Shown: piece by piece, positions 35,405 through 44,130 of the stretch
How positions within the stretch are numbered: the stretch's first letter is position 1
Layout of the letters: every line of letters starts with the position of its first letter
DNA from: JAJXZP01 sp963787185
GTDB lineage: Bacteria > Spirochaetota > Spirochaetia > Treponematales > Rectinemataceae
Length of the DNA stretch: 64,000 nt
Assembly (NCBI GenBank): GCA_963787185.1
Contig: CAWBCC010000017.1
Span: forward strand, 62,001 to 126,000
Direction of reading: 5' to 3'
Notes under the pieces: generated by a model
What the model saw: only the letters and a program-made list of their open reading frames with translations
What the model was told of the DNA's origin: nothing
The model's database searches: none
Position numbers and translations under genes: made by a program

Positions 35405-37390
35405 GTGAGCGATGAGTACGGCTCCGACGCATCGAATCTCTTCCAGCGAATCAGGCTCAAGGTCATAGGCCCGCCCCGCGATATCCGCGATCCCCGCATT
35501 TTCCACAAGATCGCCCTCATCCCTTTTTTCGCCTGGGTCGGTCTGGGCGCGGACGGACTCTCGTCCTCGGCCTACGGTCCGGAGGAGGCCTTCCGTACGC
35601 TCGGGACCCATATCTGGATGGCGATTTTTCTCGGCCTCGCGACCGCGTTCACGGTAATCGTCATCGCCTATACCTACACGAAGATAATCGAGCGCTTTCC
35701 GCTCGGAGGGGGCGGATACATCGTCGCGACGAAAATGCTGGGAAAGCGCGCGGGCGTCGTATCGGGAAGCGCCCTCATCATCGACTACATTCTCACGATC
35801 ACCGTGTCGATCGTCTCTTCCTCGGACGCCATTTTCAGCTACCTGCCCATCGCCTGGCTGCCCTGGAAGATCTGGGTCTCCGGAGCGCTCATCGCCCTCA
35901 TGGTGCTGCTCAACATCCGCGGAGTGAAGGAATCCATCACCATCCTCGCGCCCATTTTCATGGTATTCATCGTGACGCACGTATTCCTGCTCATCTACGG
36001 CCTCGCGAGCAGATCGGGCGCGGTGCCCGAGCTCGTCCGGAATATCGGGACCGGCTACAGATCCGACCTGTCGGGCATCGGGCTGCTCGGCATGGCCCTC
36101 ATTTTCCTGCGCGCCTACTCGCTCGGCGGCGGAACCTACACCGGCATCGAAGCCGTGTCCAACGGCATGCAGATCATGCGCGAACCCAAGGTCAGAAACG
36201 GGAAGAAGACGATGGCCTACCTCGCCGCCTCTCTGGCGGTCACGGCGGGCGGTCTCCTCGTCATCTACCTCCTGACGAGGATCGTCCCCCAGAACGGCCG
36301 CACGCTCAACGCCACCCTCGCGGACGCGCTCTACGGCGGATTCGGCGGAGTCGGAAAGATCCTCGCCTTCATCACGATCCTCTCCGAAGGGACGCTCCTC
36401 CTCGTCGCCTCGCAGGCGGGCTTCATAGACGCGCCGCGCGTCATGGCCAACATGGCGGTGGATTCCTGGCTCCCCCGCCGCTTCGCGGATTTCTCGAGCC
36501 GCCTCACCATGCGCAACGGCATCGTGATGATCGGCATCTCGGCCGTGGTCATGCTCGTCTACACGAAGGGATCTATCTCCGCGCTCGTCGTCATGTATTC
36601 GATCAATGTCTTCCTCACCTTCTCGCTCTCGGAATTCGGCATGGTCAAACATTTCATCCAGAACCGCAGGAACGAGAAAATTCCGCTGCGGAGCATTCTC
36701 GTGCAGGCTCTGGGCTTCGTTCTGAGCGCCCTCATCCTCTGCCTGACCGTCTTCGAAAAGTTCACCGAGGGCGGCTGGCTGACGCTCCTCATCACCGGGC
36801 TGCTCATCCTGCTCTGCATGGCCGTCAAGCGGCACTATCTCCAGGTCGGCACCGTGCTCAAAAAGCTCGACTCGCTCGTCGAGGCGGTGGAGCTTGAAAA
36901 AGGCGGCAAACGGGCGCGCAAGGTGGATCCGCGGGAACCTACGGCGATTCAGCTCGTGTCGGGCTACAACGGGCTCGGCGTCCATACCTTCCTGCAGATT
37001 TGCACGGCCTTTCCGGGACACTACAGGAACTTCATCTTCGCCTCCGCGGGGATCGTCGACCAGGAGATATTCAAGGACGGCGAGAGCGTGCCGGAGCTGC
37101 TCTCGGAAGTCGATGTTTCGCTTCAACGTTATATTCTACTCGCGCACAAGTATGGCTTCGCGGCCGACGCGAAGGCCGCCGTGGGCACGAGCGTCGTCGA
37201 TACGGCCACCGAGCTCTGCCGAAGCCTTTCGAAGGAGTTCCCCAATTCGACGGTATTCTCCGGCAATCTCGTCTTTTCGCGGGAGCGGCTCGTCCATCGC
37301 ATCCTGCACAACGAAACGGCCTTCGCCGTGCAGAAGCGGCTCCAGTGGGAAGGCATCACGAACGTCGTCATGCCCATTAGGGTCAGGTGA
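35405..37390 (+). CDS. APC-superfamily permease, KimA-like potassium importer
   Basis: 661 aa with about 12 membrane helices and a cytoplasmic C-terminal domain. Start WVGLGADGLSSSAYGPEEAF, the unwound-helix motif YTKIIERFPLGGGGYIVATK, and FLRAYSLGGGTYTGIEAVSN match the KimA/KUP-related branch of APC transporters, which import K+. Its position directly after kdpFABCDE supports potassium rather than amino acids. The C-terminal soluble region (QLVSGYNGLGVHTFLQI) resembles the regulatory domain of KimA, which binds c-di-AMP in Bacillus. GTG start at 35405, GGGAGG 6 nt upstream. Its 3' end overlaps the convergent kinase by 8 bp. Confidence 0.85.
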   Translation: MSDEYGSDASNLFQRIRLKVIGPPRDIRDPRIFHKIALIPFFAWVGLGADGLSSSAYGPEEAFRTLGTHIWMAIFLGLATAFTVIVIAYTYTKIIERFPLGGGGYIVATKMLGKRAGVVSGSALIIDYILTITVSIVSSSDAIFSYLPIAWLPWKIWVSGALIALMVLLNIRGVKESITILAPIFMVFIVTHVFLLIYGLASRSGAVPELVRNIGTGYRSDLSGIGLLGMALIFLRAYSLGGGTYTGIEAVSNGMQIMREPKVRNGKKTMAYLAASLAVTAGGLLVIYLLTRIVPQNGRTLNATLADALYGGFGGVGKILAFITILSEGTLLLVASQAGFIDAPRVMANMAVDSWLPRRFADFSSRLTMRNGIVMIGISAVVMLVYTKGSISALVVMYSINVFLTFSLSEFGMVKHFIQNRRNEKIPLRSILVQALGFVLSALILCLTVFEKFTEGGWLTLLITGLLILLCMAVKRHYLQVGTVLKKLDSLVEAVELEKGGKRARKVDPREPTAIQLVSGYNGLGVHTFLQICTAFPGHYRNFIFASAGIVDQEIFKDGESVPELLSEVDVSLQRYILLAHKYGFAADAKAAVGTSVVDTATELCRSLSKEFPNSTVFSGNLVFSRERLVHRILHNETAFAVQKRLQWEGITNVVMPIRVR

Positions 37391-39674
37391 GCGGCTCGCC
37401 TCGGGAGGCCTGACCCCGATCCGGCAGGGGGAAGACGAAGACGACGCTGAAGCCGGGAAATTTCTCCCCGACCCTCGCCGCACCCATGGAGAGCCGCCCG
37501 CCGATCTGCTCGGCCAGGGCGCGGACCAGGGTGAAGCCCAGCGATTCGCTCCCGGCGCAGCCCTGCGCGGGCGGCAGCCCCACGCCCTCGTCGCGGACCT
37601 CGAACCTTCTCTCCTGGCCCGAGTGGCCGTAGGAGACGAGAATCTCCCCCTCCGTGCCGCCGGGATAGGCGTATTTGAGGGCGTTGGACACCAATTCGGT
37701 GGCTATGAGCCCCAGGGGCATGGCCTCGTCGATGGGCAGGATGTCGGATTGGACCTCCAGGCGTATCGAGGCCTTTCCGCGGAAATAGCCCGCCGAGAGC
37801 TCGCCCGCGATGGAGCGGAGGTAGTCCGCGATATCGATCGACGAGAGGTTTTTGGAGCCGTAGAGCAGTTCGTGGAGATGGGCCATGGATCGGATGCGCA
37901 TCTGTGTGTCCCTGTTCTTGGCTCTGTCTGTCTCGTCGCGGTACGACGATTCCTGGAGCGAGATGATGCTGGATATGACCTGCATGTTGTTCTTGACCCG
38001 GTGATGTATCTCCCGGATGAGCACCTCCTTCTCCGCCAGCGAGACTCGCAGGAGCTCTTCGTTCTTCTTGCGTTCGGTGATGTCGCGGACTATGGCCTGG
38101 TGCGATCCGTCCGCGAGTCTTCCGGCGCTCATCTCGACGGGGAAGAGGGATCCGTCCTTCCTTTTCATCATCCGTTCGAAACGCAGCTTTTCGCCGGAGT
38201 TGATCCTTTCGGAGCGCTCCCGGCCCTCGGCGCGCAGCTCGTCCGGGTACGTGTCGAGAATGCTCCTTCCGAGCAGTTCCTCGCGCGCATATCCCAGCAT
38301 TTCGCAGATTCCCGAGTTCACCATGACGAAGCTGCCGTTCCCGTCCAGGAGGAAGATGCCGTCCGCCGCCCTCTCGAGGAGGTCCCGATAGAGCTGCTCG
38401 CTGATGCACAGCTTCTCCGCGATCTCCTCGGCCCGGCTGTGCTCCGAGAGCTCGGTCTTCAGACGCACGTTGGCCGCCACGAGCTCGGCCTGCTCCTTGA
38501 CCAGGATCGCGAAAATCGCGGCAACGACGGCGAAGTAGCCGTAGGCGGTGAACCATGCGTAGGGCAGGATGGAGCTGTTCAGATGGACCACGTCGCTGCC
38601 CGCCGTCACGATTATGACGGAGAAGGCCGCGAGTAGGGGCAGGACGTAGCGGCCCTTTTTCGCGACGAGGGTATAGGCGAGTATCCCGATGTCGAAGAGG
38701 ATCTGCGGGACTATAAGGAAGTTCATCGCATAGCCGAACCAGAGCAGGATGTCTTCCTTGGATCGCCGCGTCATCACGAGGACCGCGGCGGCGACTCCGA
38801 AAGCCAGAACGGCGAGGGGGAAGATGCGGCGCCTGTTCAGCCCCGAGGTGAACTCCCAGCAGAAGACCAGCATGAACGAGGACATGAGCATCAGGCCGCC
38901 CTTGGACAGGGCTTCCAGCAGGACTTCGTTGTCCGCATCGTAGTAGACGGTCACATTGAAGTAGGAAAGGCAGAACGAGGCGCACATGAGGCTGAAGATG
39001 AGGTACCTGATGTGGTTACGCCGATCGAAGATGAAGAGGGCGAGAAAGTAGAGGCCGATGATCAGGACGAGGACGGAGGCCCCCTGGATCAGGTTTATCC
39101 CCACGAAATTGCGCAGGAAAACCGCGGAGTCGACGGCCGCCTTCCGGCCGACGTAGATCCGGTCGAGCCCCCAGTTTTCGTGGCGCGGGTAGGCCTCCAG
39201 CACGAGAGTGTTTTCTCCGCTTCCGTAGCGCAGGAGGCCGGGCGAAAGATACACCGACTGGACCGCGCGGAGGCTCGAGTTGTAATGCCCGTCCGTGTAA
39301 CGTCCCTCGGCGAAGATTTCGGTGCCGTTCAGATAGACGCGGAGGGGATACTCGGCGAGGCCCACGTAGAGGGCCATGTCGCTGCCCGCGAGGGACGGGT
39401 CGACCCGGAAGGTCGCCGCGAAGGTGTACATCTTCGGCCGGAGGCTCGGGTCGGAGGGCAGATGGCCGCCCGAGTAATGCAGTACGCCCGGCGTCGCGGC
39501 GGAGAGATCGAGGTGGCTGCGCTCCGCACGTGGCGATTCGAGGAGCAGGAAATCCTTGATTTCGAGCGAGTCTTCGCGGCCGGTGAAGATATTCTCGGCC
39601 GCGAGGCTCCAGGAGGCGGCGACCGCCGACATCGCCATCAGGCCGAGCACGAGGCGGTATTTTGAGATATTCAT
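37383..39674 (-). CDS. Membrane sensor histidine kinase (7TM-DISM, PAS, HisKA_2)
   Basis: 763 aa. Signal peptide (first 25 residues), a jelly-roll-like extracellular sensor (DISM-type, about residues 30-180, e.g. YVGLAEYPLRVYLNGTEIF), seven membrane helices (about 200-400), a coiled linker, PAS (LLERAADGIFLLDGNGSFVM, near 435-550), then the HisKA_2 motif IHHRVKNNMQVISSIISLQ and an HATPase domain (ATELVSNALKYAYPGGTEGE). Kinases of this class often answer carbohydrate or surface signals. No response regulator is adjacent, so the partner lies elsewhere. Confidence 0.9.
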   Translation of the reverse strand: MNISKYRLVLGLMAMSAVAASWSLAAENIFTGREDSLEIKDFLLLESPRAERSHLDLSAATPGVLHYSGGHLPSDPSLRPKMYTFAATFRVDPSLAGSDMALYVGLAEYPLRVYLNGTEIFAEGRYTDGHYNSSLRAVQSVYLSPGLLRYGSGENTLVLEAYPRHENWGLDRIYVGRKAAVDSAVFLRNFVGINLIQGASVLVLIIGLYFLALFIFDRRNHIRYLIFSLMCASFCLSYFNVTVYYDADNEVLLEALSKGGLMLMSSFMLVFCWEFTSGLNRRRIFPLAVLAFGVAAAVLVMTRRSKEDILLWFGYAMNFLIVPQILFDIGILAYTLVAKKGRYVLPLLAAFSVIIVTAGSDVVHLNSSILPYAWFTAYGYFAVVAAIFAILVKEQAELVAANVRLKTELSEHSRAEEIAEKLCISEQLYRDLLERAADGIFLLDGNGSFVMVNSGICEMLGYAREELLGRSILDTYPDELRAEGRERSERINSGEKLRFERMMKRKDGSLFPVEMSAGRLADGSHQAIVRDITERKKNEELLRVSLAEKEVLIREIHHRVKNNMQVISSIISLQESSYRDETDRAKNRDTQMRIRSMAHLHELLYGSKNLSSIDIADYLRSIAGELSAGYFRGKASIRLEVQSDILPIDEAMPLGLIATELVSNALKYAYPGGTEGEILVSYGHSGQERRFEVRDEGVGLPPAQGCAGSESLGFTLVRALAEQIGGRLSMGAARVGEKFPGFSVVFVFPLPDRGQASRGEPLT

Positions 39675-39741
39675 GCCGCTCTCCTCGCCGTTCGTCAGCC
39701 CCGCTAGCCGGTCGATACGTAGATGGGAGAGTATTTCATAA

Positions 39742-39960
39742 TTGCGATACCGAGTCCAGGCCGGAAGTTATCGAGTAATGACGATCATCGCGGGAGTTGC
39801 TGGCGCTCTGAACGGGCTCGCCTTCCGGCTTCCCCAGTCGGTGACGACGGTCCAGCTGGCGGCGATCGTGGGGAAATACCTCGAAAAGAACCCCGCCAAG
39901 CGGAATTGGGGCGCCCGCAATCTCGTCGTCGCGGCCCTGTCCGAAGCCTTTCCCAAGTAG
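39742..39960 (+). pseudogene. C-terminal fragment resembling Rap1a/Tai immunity proteins
   Basis: 72 codons that match the second half of Rap1a/Tai-type type VI secretion immunity proteins: IAGVAGALNGLAFRLPQSVT, then VQLAAIVGKYLEKNPAKRN and LVVAALSEAFPK. The family Cys pair (CLP and the C-terminal FPC) is replaced by Arg and Lys, and the N-terminal helix and signal peptide are missing; a stop codon precedes the TTG at 39742. Probably an orphan remnant. No effector gene is nearby. Confidence 0.45.
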
Positions 39961-40014
39961 AGCTGCTTCGCTCGGATCCCGGTCCGCCCGGAGGCCGGAG
40001 GCTGAGATCCCGAC

Positions 40015-40692
40015 TCAGAACAGGGCCGCCACCTCGTCCGCGGCGTCGCGCAGGCCGTCGACGAGATCGAGGCGGGGCGTCTTCTCCCCGGGCGCCGCGA
40101 GGAAATAGGGGGCCGCGAGAACGGCCGCGCAGGCTTCGTCGCCGATCCGTACGGGAACCGCGGCGACGTGGACGCCGCGCGCGCAGCCGAGCTCGCCTTC
40201 GGCCCAGCCCCGCCTGCGGACGGCGGCGGCCTCCCGGGGGCTCAGGTCCTCGGGGTAGCGGTAGGCCAGGAGGAGCCGCCCCGAGATCGAATCGGAGGCG
40301 CGGTAGATGCCGGGCCTCACGCCGACGCGGACCATTCCGCCGCCCTCCACGTCGAATACCACGTGAAGCATGCGCTCGATCAGGACGCCGATATGTATGG
40401 AAGCCTCGTGCGAGCGGGCGAAGCCGCGCATGGGGCCCTCCGCGCGGGCGATGAGGGCCGAGTCCCGGCTGCGGTCGGCGAGCGCGAAGGACTTCTGCCC
40501 CGGGATGTAGGCTCCCGCCCCCGTCCTGAGCAGGTAGCCCTCGCGGGCCAGATACTCCACCATGCGTTGAATTTCCGAAACCGTGTACCCGAGGCTCTCG
40601 GCCACGCGGCTCAGCGTGAGGGGTTCGTCGGCGGCGAGGAGGAGTTCTATGATCCTGAGCCCTTTTTCGAGGGCGGGGGCATTTCCGGGCAT
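40015..40692 (-). CDS. IclR-family transcriptional regulator
   Basis: 225 aa. Winged-helix N-terminus ALEKGLRIIELLLAADEPLT, then SRVAESLGYTVSEIQRMVEY, and the effector domain with GQKSFALADRSRDSALIARA and VPVRIGDEACAAVLAAPYF. ATG at 40692 has GGGAGGA upstream. Divergent from the membrane hydrolase gene at 40799 across 106 bp, so it may control that gene; the ligand is unknown. Confidence 0.88.
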   Translation of the reverse strand: MPGNAPALEKGLRIIELLLAADEPLTLSRVAESLGYTVSEIQRMVEYLAREGYLLRTGAGAYIPGQKSFALADRSRDSALIARAEGPMRGFARSHEASIHIGVLIERMLHVVFDVEGGGMVRVGVRPGIYRASDSISGRLLLAYRYPEDLSPREAAAVRRRGWAEGELGCARGVHVAAVPVRIGDEACAAVLAAPYFLAAPGEKTPRLDLVDGLRDAADEVAALF

Positions 40693-40798
40693 GGGCTTAT
40701 CCTCCCGAATGGTCCGCGACGCGCATAGCCTATTCGCTTGACCGGCCGTATTTATCACCTATAATAGCGTTTATCAGAACCTTTTCCAGGAGGTCCCC

Positions 40799-42550
40799 AT
40801 GAAGAAGGAGACAAGACTCGCGATCATCGGCCTTTGCATAGTTCTCGTCGGAGGCATCGTCGCCGCACTGGTCCAGACGGACGGCGGCAGGATCGCGATA
40901 CGCGACCTGCGCTTCAACGGTCCCGACGGCTCGGTGATGAGCGCGCTGCTCTATATTCCGCCCAACGCGACGGCCAAGACGCCCGCGCCCGGAATCCTGG
41001 CGGTCCACGGCTACATCAACTCGCGCGAGACCCAGGACGGCTTCGCGATCGAGTTCGCGCGCCGCGGCTACGTCGTGCTCGCGATCGACCAGACCGGCCA
41101 CGGCTACTCCGACCCGCCGGCCTTCGGGAACGGATTCGGAGGCCCCGCGGGCCTCGCCTATCTCCGCTCCCTCGACATAGTGGACAAGTCCAACATAGGC
41201 CTCGAGGGCCACTCGATGGGCGGCTGGACCTGGCTGGCGGCCGCAGCCGTCATGCCCGACGCCTACAAGGCCTCGGTGCTCGAAGGCTCCTCGACGGGGG
41301 CCCCCTTCGCCAAGGAAGGCGATCCCACCTGGCCGCGCAACCTCGCCCTCGTGGAGAGCAAGGCCGACGAGTTCTCGGTGCTCATGTGGGGCGTACCGCG
41401 CGGCGTCGACGCGGCCGTCAGTCCCAAGCTCGAAAAGGTCTTCGGGACGACCGAGCCCATAGTCCCCGGCAAGATATACGGCTCCATCGCCGACGGCACC
41501 GCCCGCGTGCTCTATCAGCCCGAGGGCGACCACCCGAACGACCACATCTCGACCGTGGCCATCGGCCACGCGCTCGACTGGTTCGCTCAGACCCTCCAGG
41601 GCGGCACGCCGCTTCCGAGCTCGAACCAAATTTGGATGTGGAAGGAGATCGCGACCTTCGTCGCCCTCGTCGGCCTCATCGTCTTCATGCTGGGATTCGG
41701 CGGCTCGCTGCTGGGCGCCAAGAGCTTCGCGCCCATGGTGCGCAGCGCGCCCGCGACGAAGGGAATCCGGGGAGGCTCCTGGTGGATCGGAGCGGTCATC
41801 ACGATGGCCGTGCCCGTCCTGACCTTCTACTCCTTCTTCGATTTCGGCGCCCTCGTCAAGGCTTCCTGGTTCTTCCCCGAGACGATCACGAGCCAGATCA
41901 TGGTCTGGGCCGTGCTCAACGGCCTCATCAGTCTCGTTCTCTTCCTCCTCTGGCACTTCATCCTCAACAAGAAGGCGGGCGGCAGTCCGCTGAGCTACGG
42001 TCTCACCGAAGGCAAGGGCCTGCCCTGGCGCCTCATCGGGAGGGACTTCCTCCTGGCCTTCGCGACGATAGTCGCGGCCGGCTTCGTGCTCCATCTCGCG
42101 GACTACTTCTTCAAGATCGACTTTCGTCTCTGGGTCCTGGCCCTGAAGCCCATGTCGGGCCTGCAGTTCGGCATCTTCCTGCGCTACCTCATCCCCTTCG
42201 CCGCCTTCTTCCTGATGTCGTCGGTGATCCTCAACGGCCAGCTGCGCCTGGGCGAGGCCAGGGTCTCGACCCGCTACTGGGCCAACATCATGCTCTTGGC
42301 CGGAGGGTTCGTCGTGTTCCTCGCGGCGGAGTACATCCCCCTCCTCGCGGGCGGCACCCTCCTGACCCCGTCGCAGCCCCTCAACACCATAGTGGCCGAC
42401 CAGTTCCTGCCCCTGATGGCCATCGTCGCCCTCTTCTCCACCTGGTTCTTCGAGAAGACCGGACGGGTCTACGCCGGAGCCTTCGTCAACGCGATGTTCG
42501 TGACCTGGTACATCGTGGCGGGCCAGGCCATCCAGTTCCCGATCCATTGA
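40799..42550 (+). CDS. Alpha/beta hydrolase with C-terminal multi-span membrane domain
   Basis: 583 aa. An N-terminal membrane anchor (AIIGLCIVLVGGIVAALV) leads into a hydrolase domain (about residues 30-270): oxyanion region ILAVHGYINSRETQDGFAI, nucleophile elbow GLEGHSMGGWTW (Ser near 143), Asp/His candidates in QPEGDHPNDHISTVAIGHAL. Seven or so membrane helices follow (about 285-575). A fusion of this type is uncommon; the substrate may be a lipid or a hydrophobic ester at the membrane. AGGAGG lies 5 nt from the ATG. Confidence 0.8.
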   Translation: MKKETRLAIIGLCIVLVGGIVAALVQTDGGRIAIRDLRFNGPDGSVMSALLYIPPNATAKTPAPGILAVHGYINSRETQDGFAIEFARRGYVVLAIDQTGHGYSDPPAFGNGFGGPAGLAYLRSLDIVDKSNIGLEGHSMGGWTWLAAAAVMPDAYKASVLEGSSTGAPFAKEGDPTWPRNLALVESKADEFSVLMWGVPRGVDAAVSPKLEKVFGTTEPIVPGKIYGSIADGTARVLYQPEGDHPNDHISTVAIGHALDWFAQTLQGGTPLPSSNQIWMWKEIATFVALVGLIVFMLGFGGSLLGAKSFAPMVRSAPATKGIRGGSWWIGAVITMAVPVLTFYSFFDFGALVKASWFFPETITSQIMVWAVLNGLISLVLFLLWHFILNKKAGGSPLSYGLTEGKGLPWRLIGRDFLLAFATIVAAGFVLHLADYFFKIDFRLWVLALKPMSGLQFGIFLRYLIPFAAFFLMSSVILNGQLRLGEARVSTRYWANIMLLAGGFVVFLAAEYIPLLAGGTLLTPSQPLNTIVADQFLPLMAIVALFSTWFFEKTGRVYAGAFVNAMFVTWYIVAGQAIQFPIH

Positions 42551-42587
42551 GAGGCGGAAGCTAAATAGCCCGAAGCGAATCGAGTCG

Positions 42588-42628
42588 AAAAAAGGGGGCC
42601 GCCCGGAAATCCGTTTCCGGGCGGCCCC
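42588..42628 (-). terminator. Rho-independent terminator of the sugar operon
   Basis: Perfect 15-bp arms at 42595-42609 and 42614-42628 (GGGGCCGCCCGGAAA and complement, loop TCCG). On the minus strand a T6 run (42588-42593) follows the stem, so it ends the leftward operon whose last gene stops at 42688. The hairpin may also slow transcription from the hydrolase gene on the other side. Confidence 0.85.
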
Positions 42629-42687
42629 TCGTCGGTCGATTCCCGATGCCATTTTTATGTCTGCATTTTGCAAGAGCCTTACGTCTT

Positions 42688-43878
42688 CTATACGACTACC
42701 GTAGCAAGGGCGCTCAGCACCCGTTTGTCGACCGGATCATCCGGGTCGAGCTTGCAGACGCGTTTCAGGGTCTCCTCGAGCCCGTCCCTTTCCAGGACCT
42801 CGATGAAGCTCTTGTCGGCCGGGAATGGCCTGAAGGCTTCGTCCACCGCACGGAAGCCGAGCGCGGCACCGAATACCTCGTATATGGCGTCCCAGGGGAG
42901 CCCATGACGCTCGCATAGCAAGGCGGCGCCGAGCACGCGGTCGGATCGGTCCAGCTTCCGCGGCAAATCGCGGCCCACACGGTAGACCGTGTCTCCCAGA
43001 GCCTCGTTGCCGAATCGGAATAGAAGATCGTCGATGTGGGATTCGAGCCGGCTTCTATCGAGATCGGCAGGATACTCGAGCGCCAAAGCATCCGCCGCCT
43101 GCGTCATGGCCCGACGGGCGGCCGCTCGCACGCCGGTCAGCCTGAGGACGCGGCTTACGGCTGTCTCGCTCGGATCGGCGCGATGGCCGAGGTAGGCGAC
43201 CGCGGCGTGGCCGAGATTGTGCACGAAAAGCTTGCGGTCGACATAGGCGAGGATATTGTCCACGGGCTCGAGGTCCGGAAGATCGGGGATGGGCCCGAGG
43301 AAGCCTCGCCGATCCACGACGAGGCTGTTGTATTCCTCGGCGAAAATCAGGAGATTGTCGGCCGCCAGCTCCTCCGAACGCATGATCGGCACCATCTTCC
43401 CGATGCTCGTCTCCACCAGGCCGAGGCGCTCTTCGAGCCGGAAGCCGGCGGGGAGAAGGGCTCGAAGTCCTTCCCGCACCGTTCCGACCGCCTCCCGATC
43501 GTTTTCCGCGAGGATGAGGTTGAGCGGCACCGTTTCGGCCGCGGACCGGCGCGCGAGAAGTCCGGCCGCGAGATTGGGGAAAATGCGCGGTAGGGCTGCC
43601 TTGCCGACCGAACTCGCGAGACAGTCGGCCGAGGCGATCTCCGCCGCCACGGCATCGGCGTCCCGGCCGTCGACGGCCCGCACGCCGCGCACATCGATCC
43701 TTTTATCCGGATGCCCCGAGCGCTTGACGACGATGGGATAGCCGCGCCGTTTGTTCAGCGCCGCCACCAACTCCAGGTTGACGTCCACGAAAACGACTTC
43801 CCAACCCCCACGCGAAAAGACCTGGCCGATGAAAGAGCGGCCGATATTGCCTGCACCGAATTGAACCAGCTTTTTCAC
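42688..43878 (-). CDS. mtlD: Mannitol-1-phosphate 5-dehydrogenase family protein
   Basis: NAD-dependent polyol/hexonate dehydrogenase, 396 aa (E. coli MtlD 382). Opening Rossmann motif QFGAGNIGRSFIGQVFSRGG, then FVDVNLELVAALNKR, NLILAENDREA and the substrate-site VETSIGKMVPIM. C-terminal KLFVHNLGHAAVAYLGHR carries the catalytic lysine/His region. GTG start. Last gene of the sugar cluster; it could oxidise a phosphorylated polyol or reduce the ketose phosphate made by the upstream enzymes. The exact substrate is not proven by sequence. Confidence 0.75.
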   Translation of the reverse strand: MKKLVQFGAGNIGRSFIGQVFSRGGWEVVFVDVNLELVAALNKRRGYPIVVKRSGHPDKRIDVRGVRAVDGRDADAVAAEIASADCLASSVGKAALPRIFPNLAAGLLARRSAAETVPLNLILAENDREAVGTVREGLRALLPAGFRLEERLGLVETSIGKMVPIMRSEELAADNLLIFAEEYNSLVVDRRGFLGPIPDLPDLEPVDNILAYVDRKLFVHNLGHAAVAYLGHRADPSETAVSRVLRLTGVRAAARRAMTQAADALALEYPADLDRSRLESHIDDLLFRFGNEALGDTVYRVGRDLPRKLDRSDRVLGAALLCERHGLPWDAIYEVFGAALGFRAVDEAFRPFPADKSFIEVLERDGLEETLKRVCKLDPDDPVDKRVLSALATVVV

Positions 43879-43926
43879 GAAGCACTCAACCTTTCAGTCG
43901 TCCGAGGCCGATGATCAGTCCCTTAT

Positions 43927-44130
43927 TCATTCTTCGGCGAGCTTGTCGACCAGATCCGCAAATTCCGCAATCTCCTCAGGTCCCTCAAGAACGCCGATTT
44001 CGATCGCCATTTCGCGGACCTCCCCAGGCCTCAGGAACGGCAGTAGATTCATCTCCCGGAGTTTTCCCCGGTCCAAAGGCCTGGTATTTACCGGTTCGAG
44101 TCCGACGATATATTCCCGTTGATCATCATG
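43927..44130 (-). pseudogene. C-terminal remnant of a DUF4432 (aldose-epimerase-like) gene
   Basis: In the same frame as the URO-D-like gene and right after its TAA, the sequence reads REYIVGLEPVNTRPLDRGKL and ends FLRPGEVREMAIEIGVLEGP before further helix codons and TGA at 43927. This matches the last strands of DUF4432 mutarotase-like proteins. It has no start or ribosome site and lacks about 250 upstream residues, so a deletion joined the URO-D gene end to it. Confidence 0.65.

Noticed and set aside
40730..42673. 647-codon minus-strand frame
   Set aside because: Antisense to the membrane hydrolase; hydrophilic, repetitive composition.
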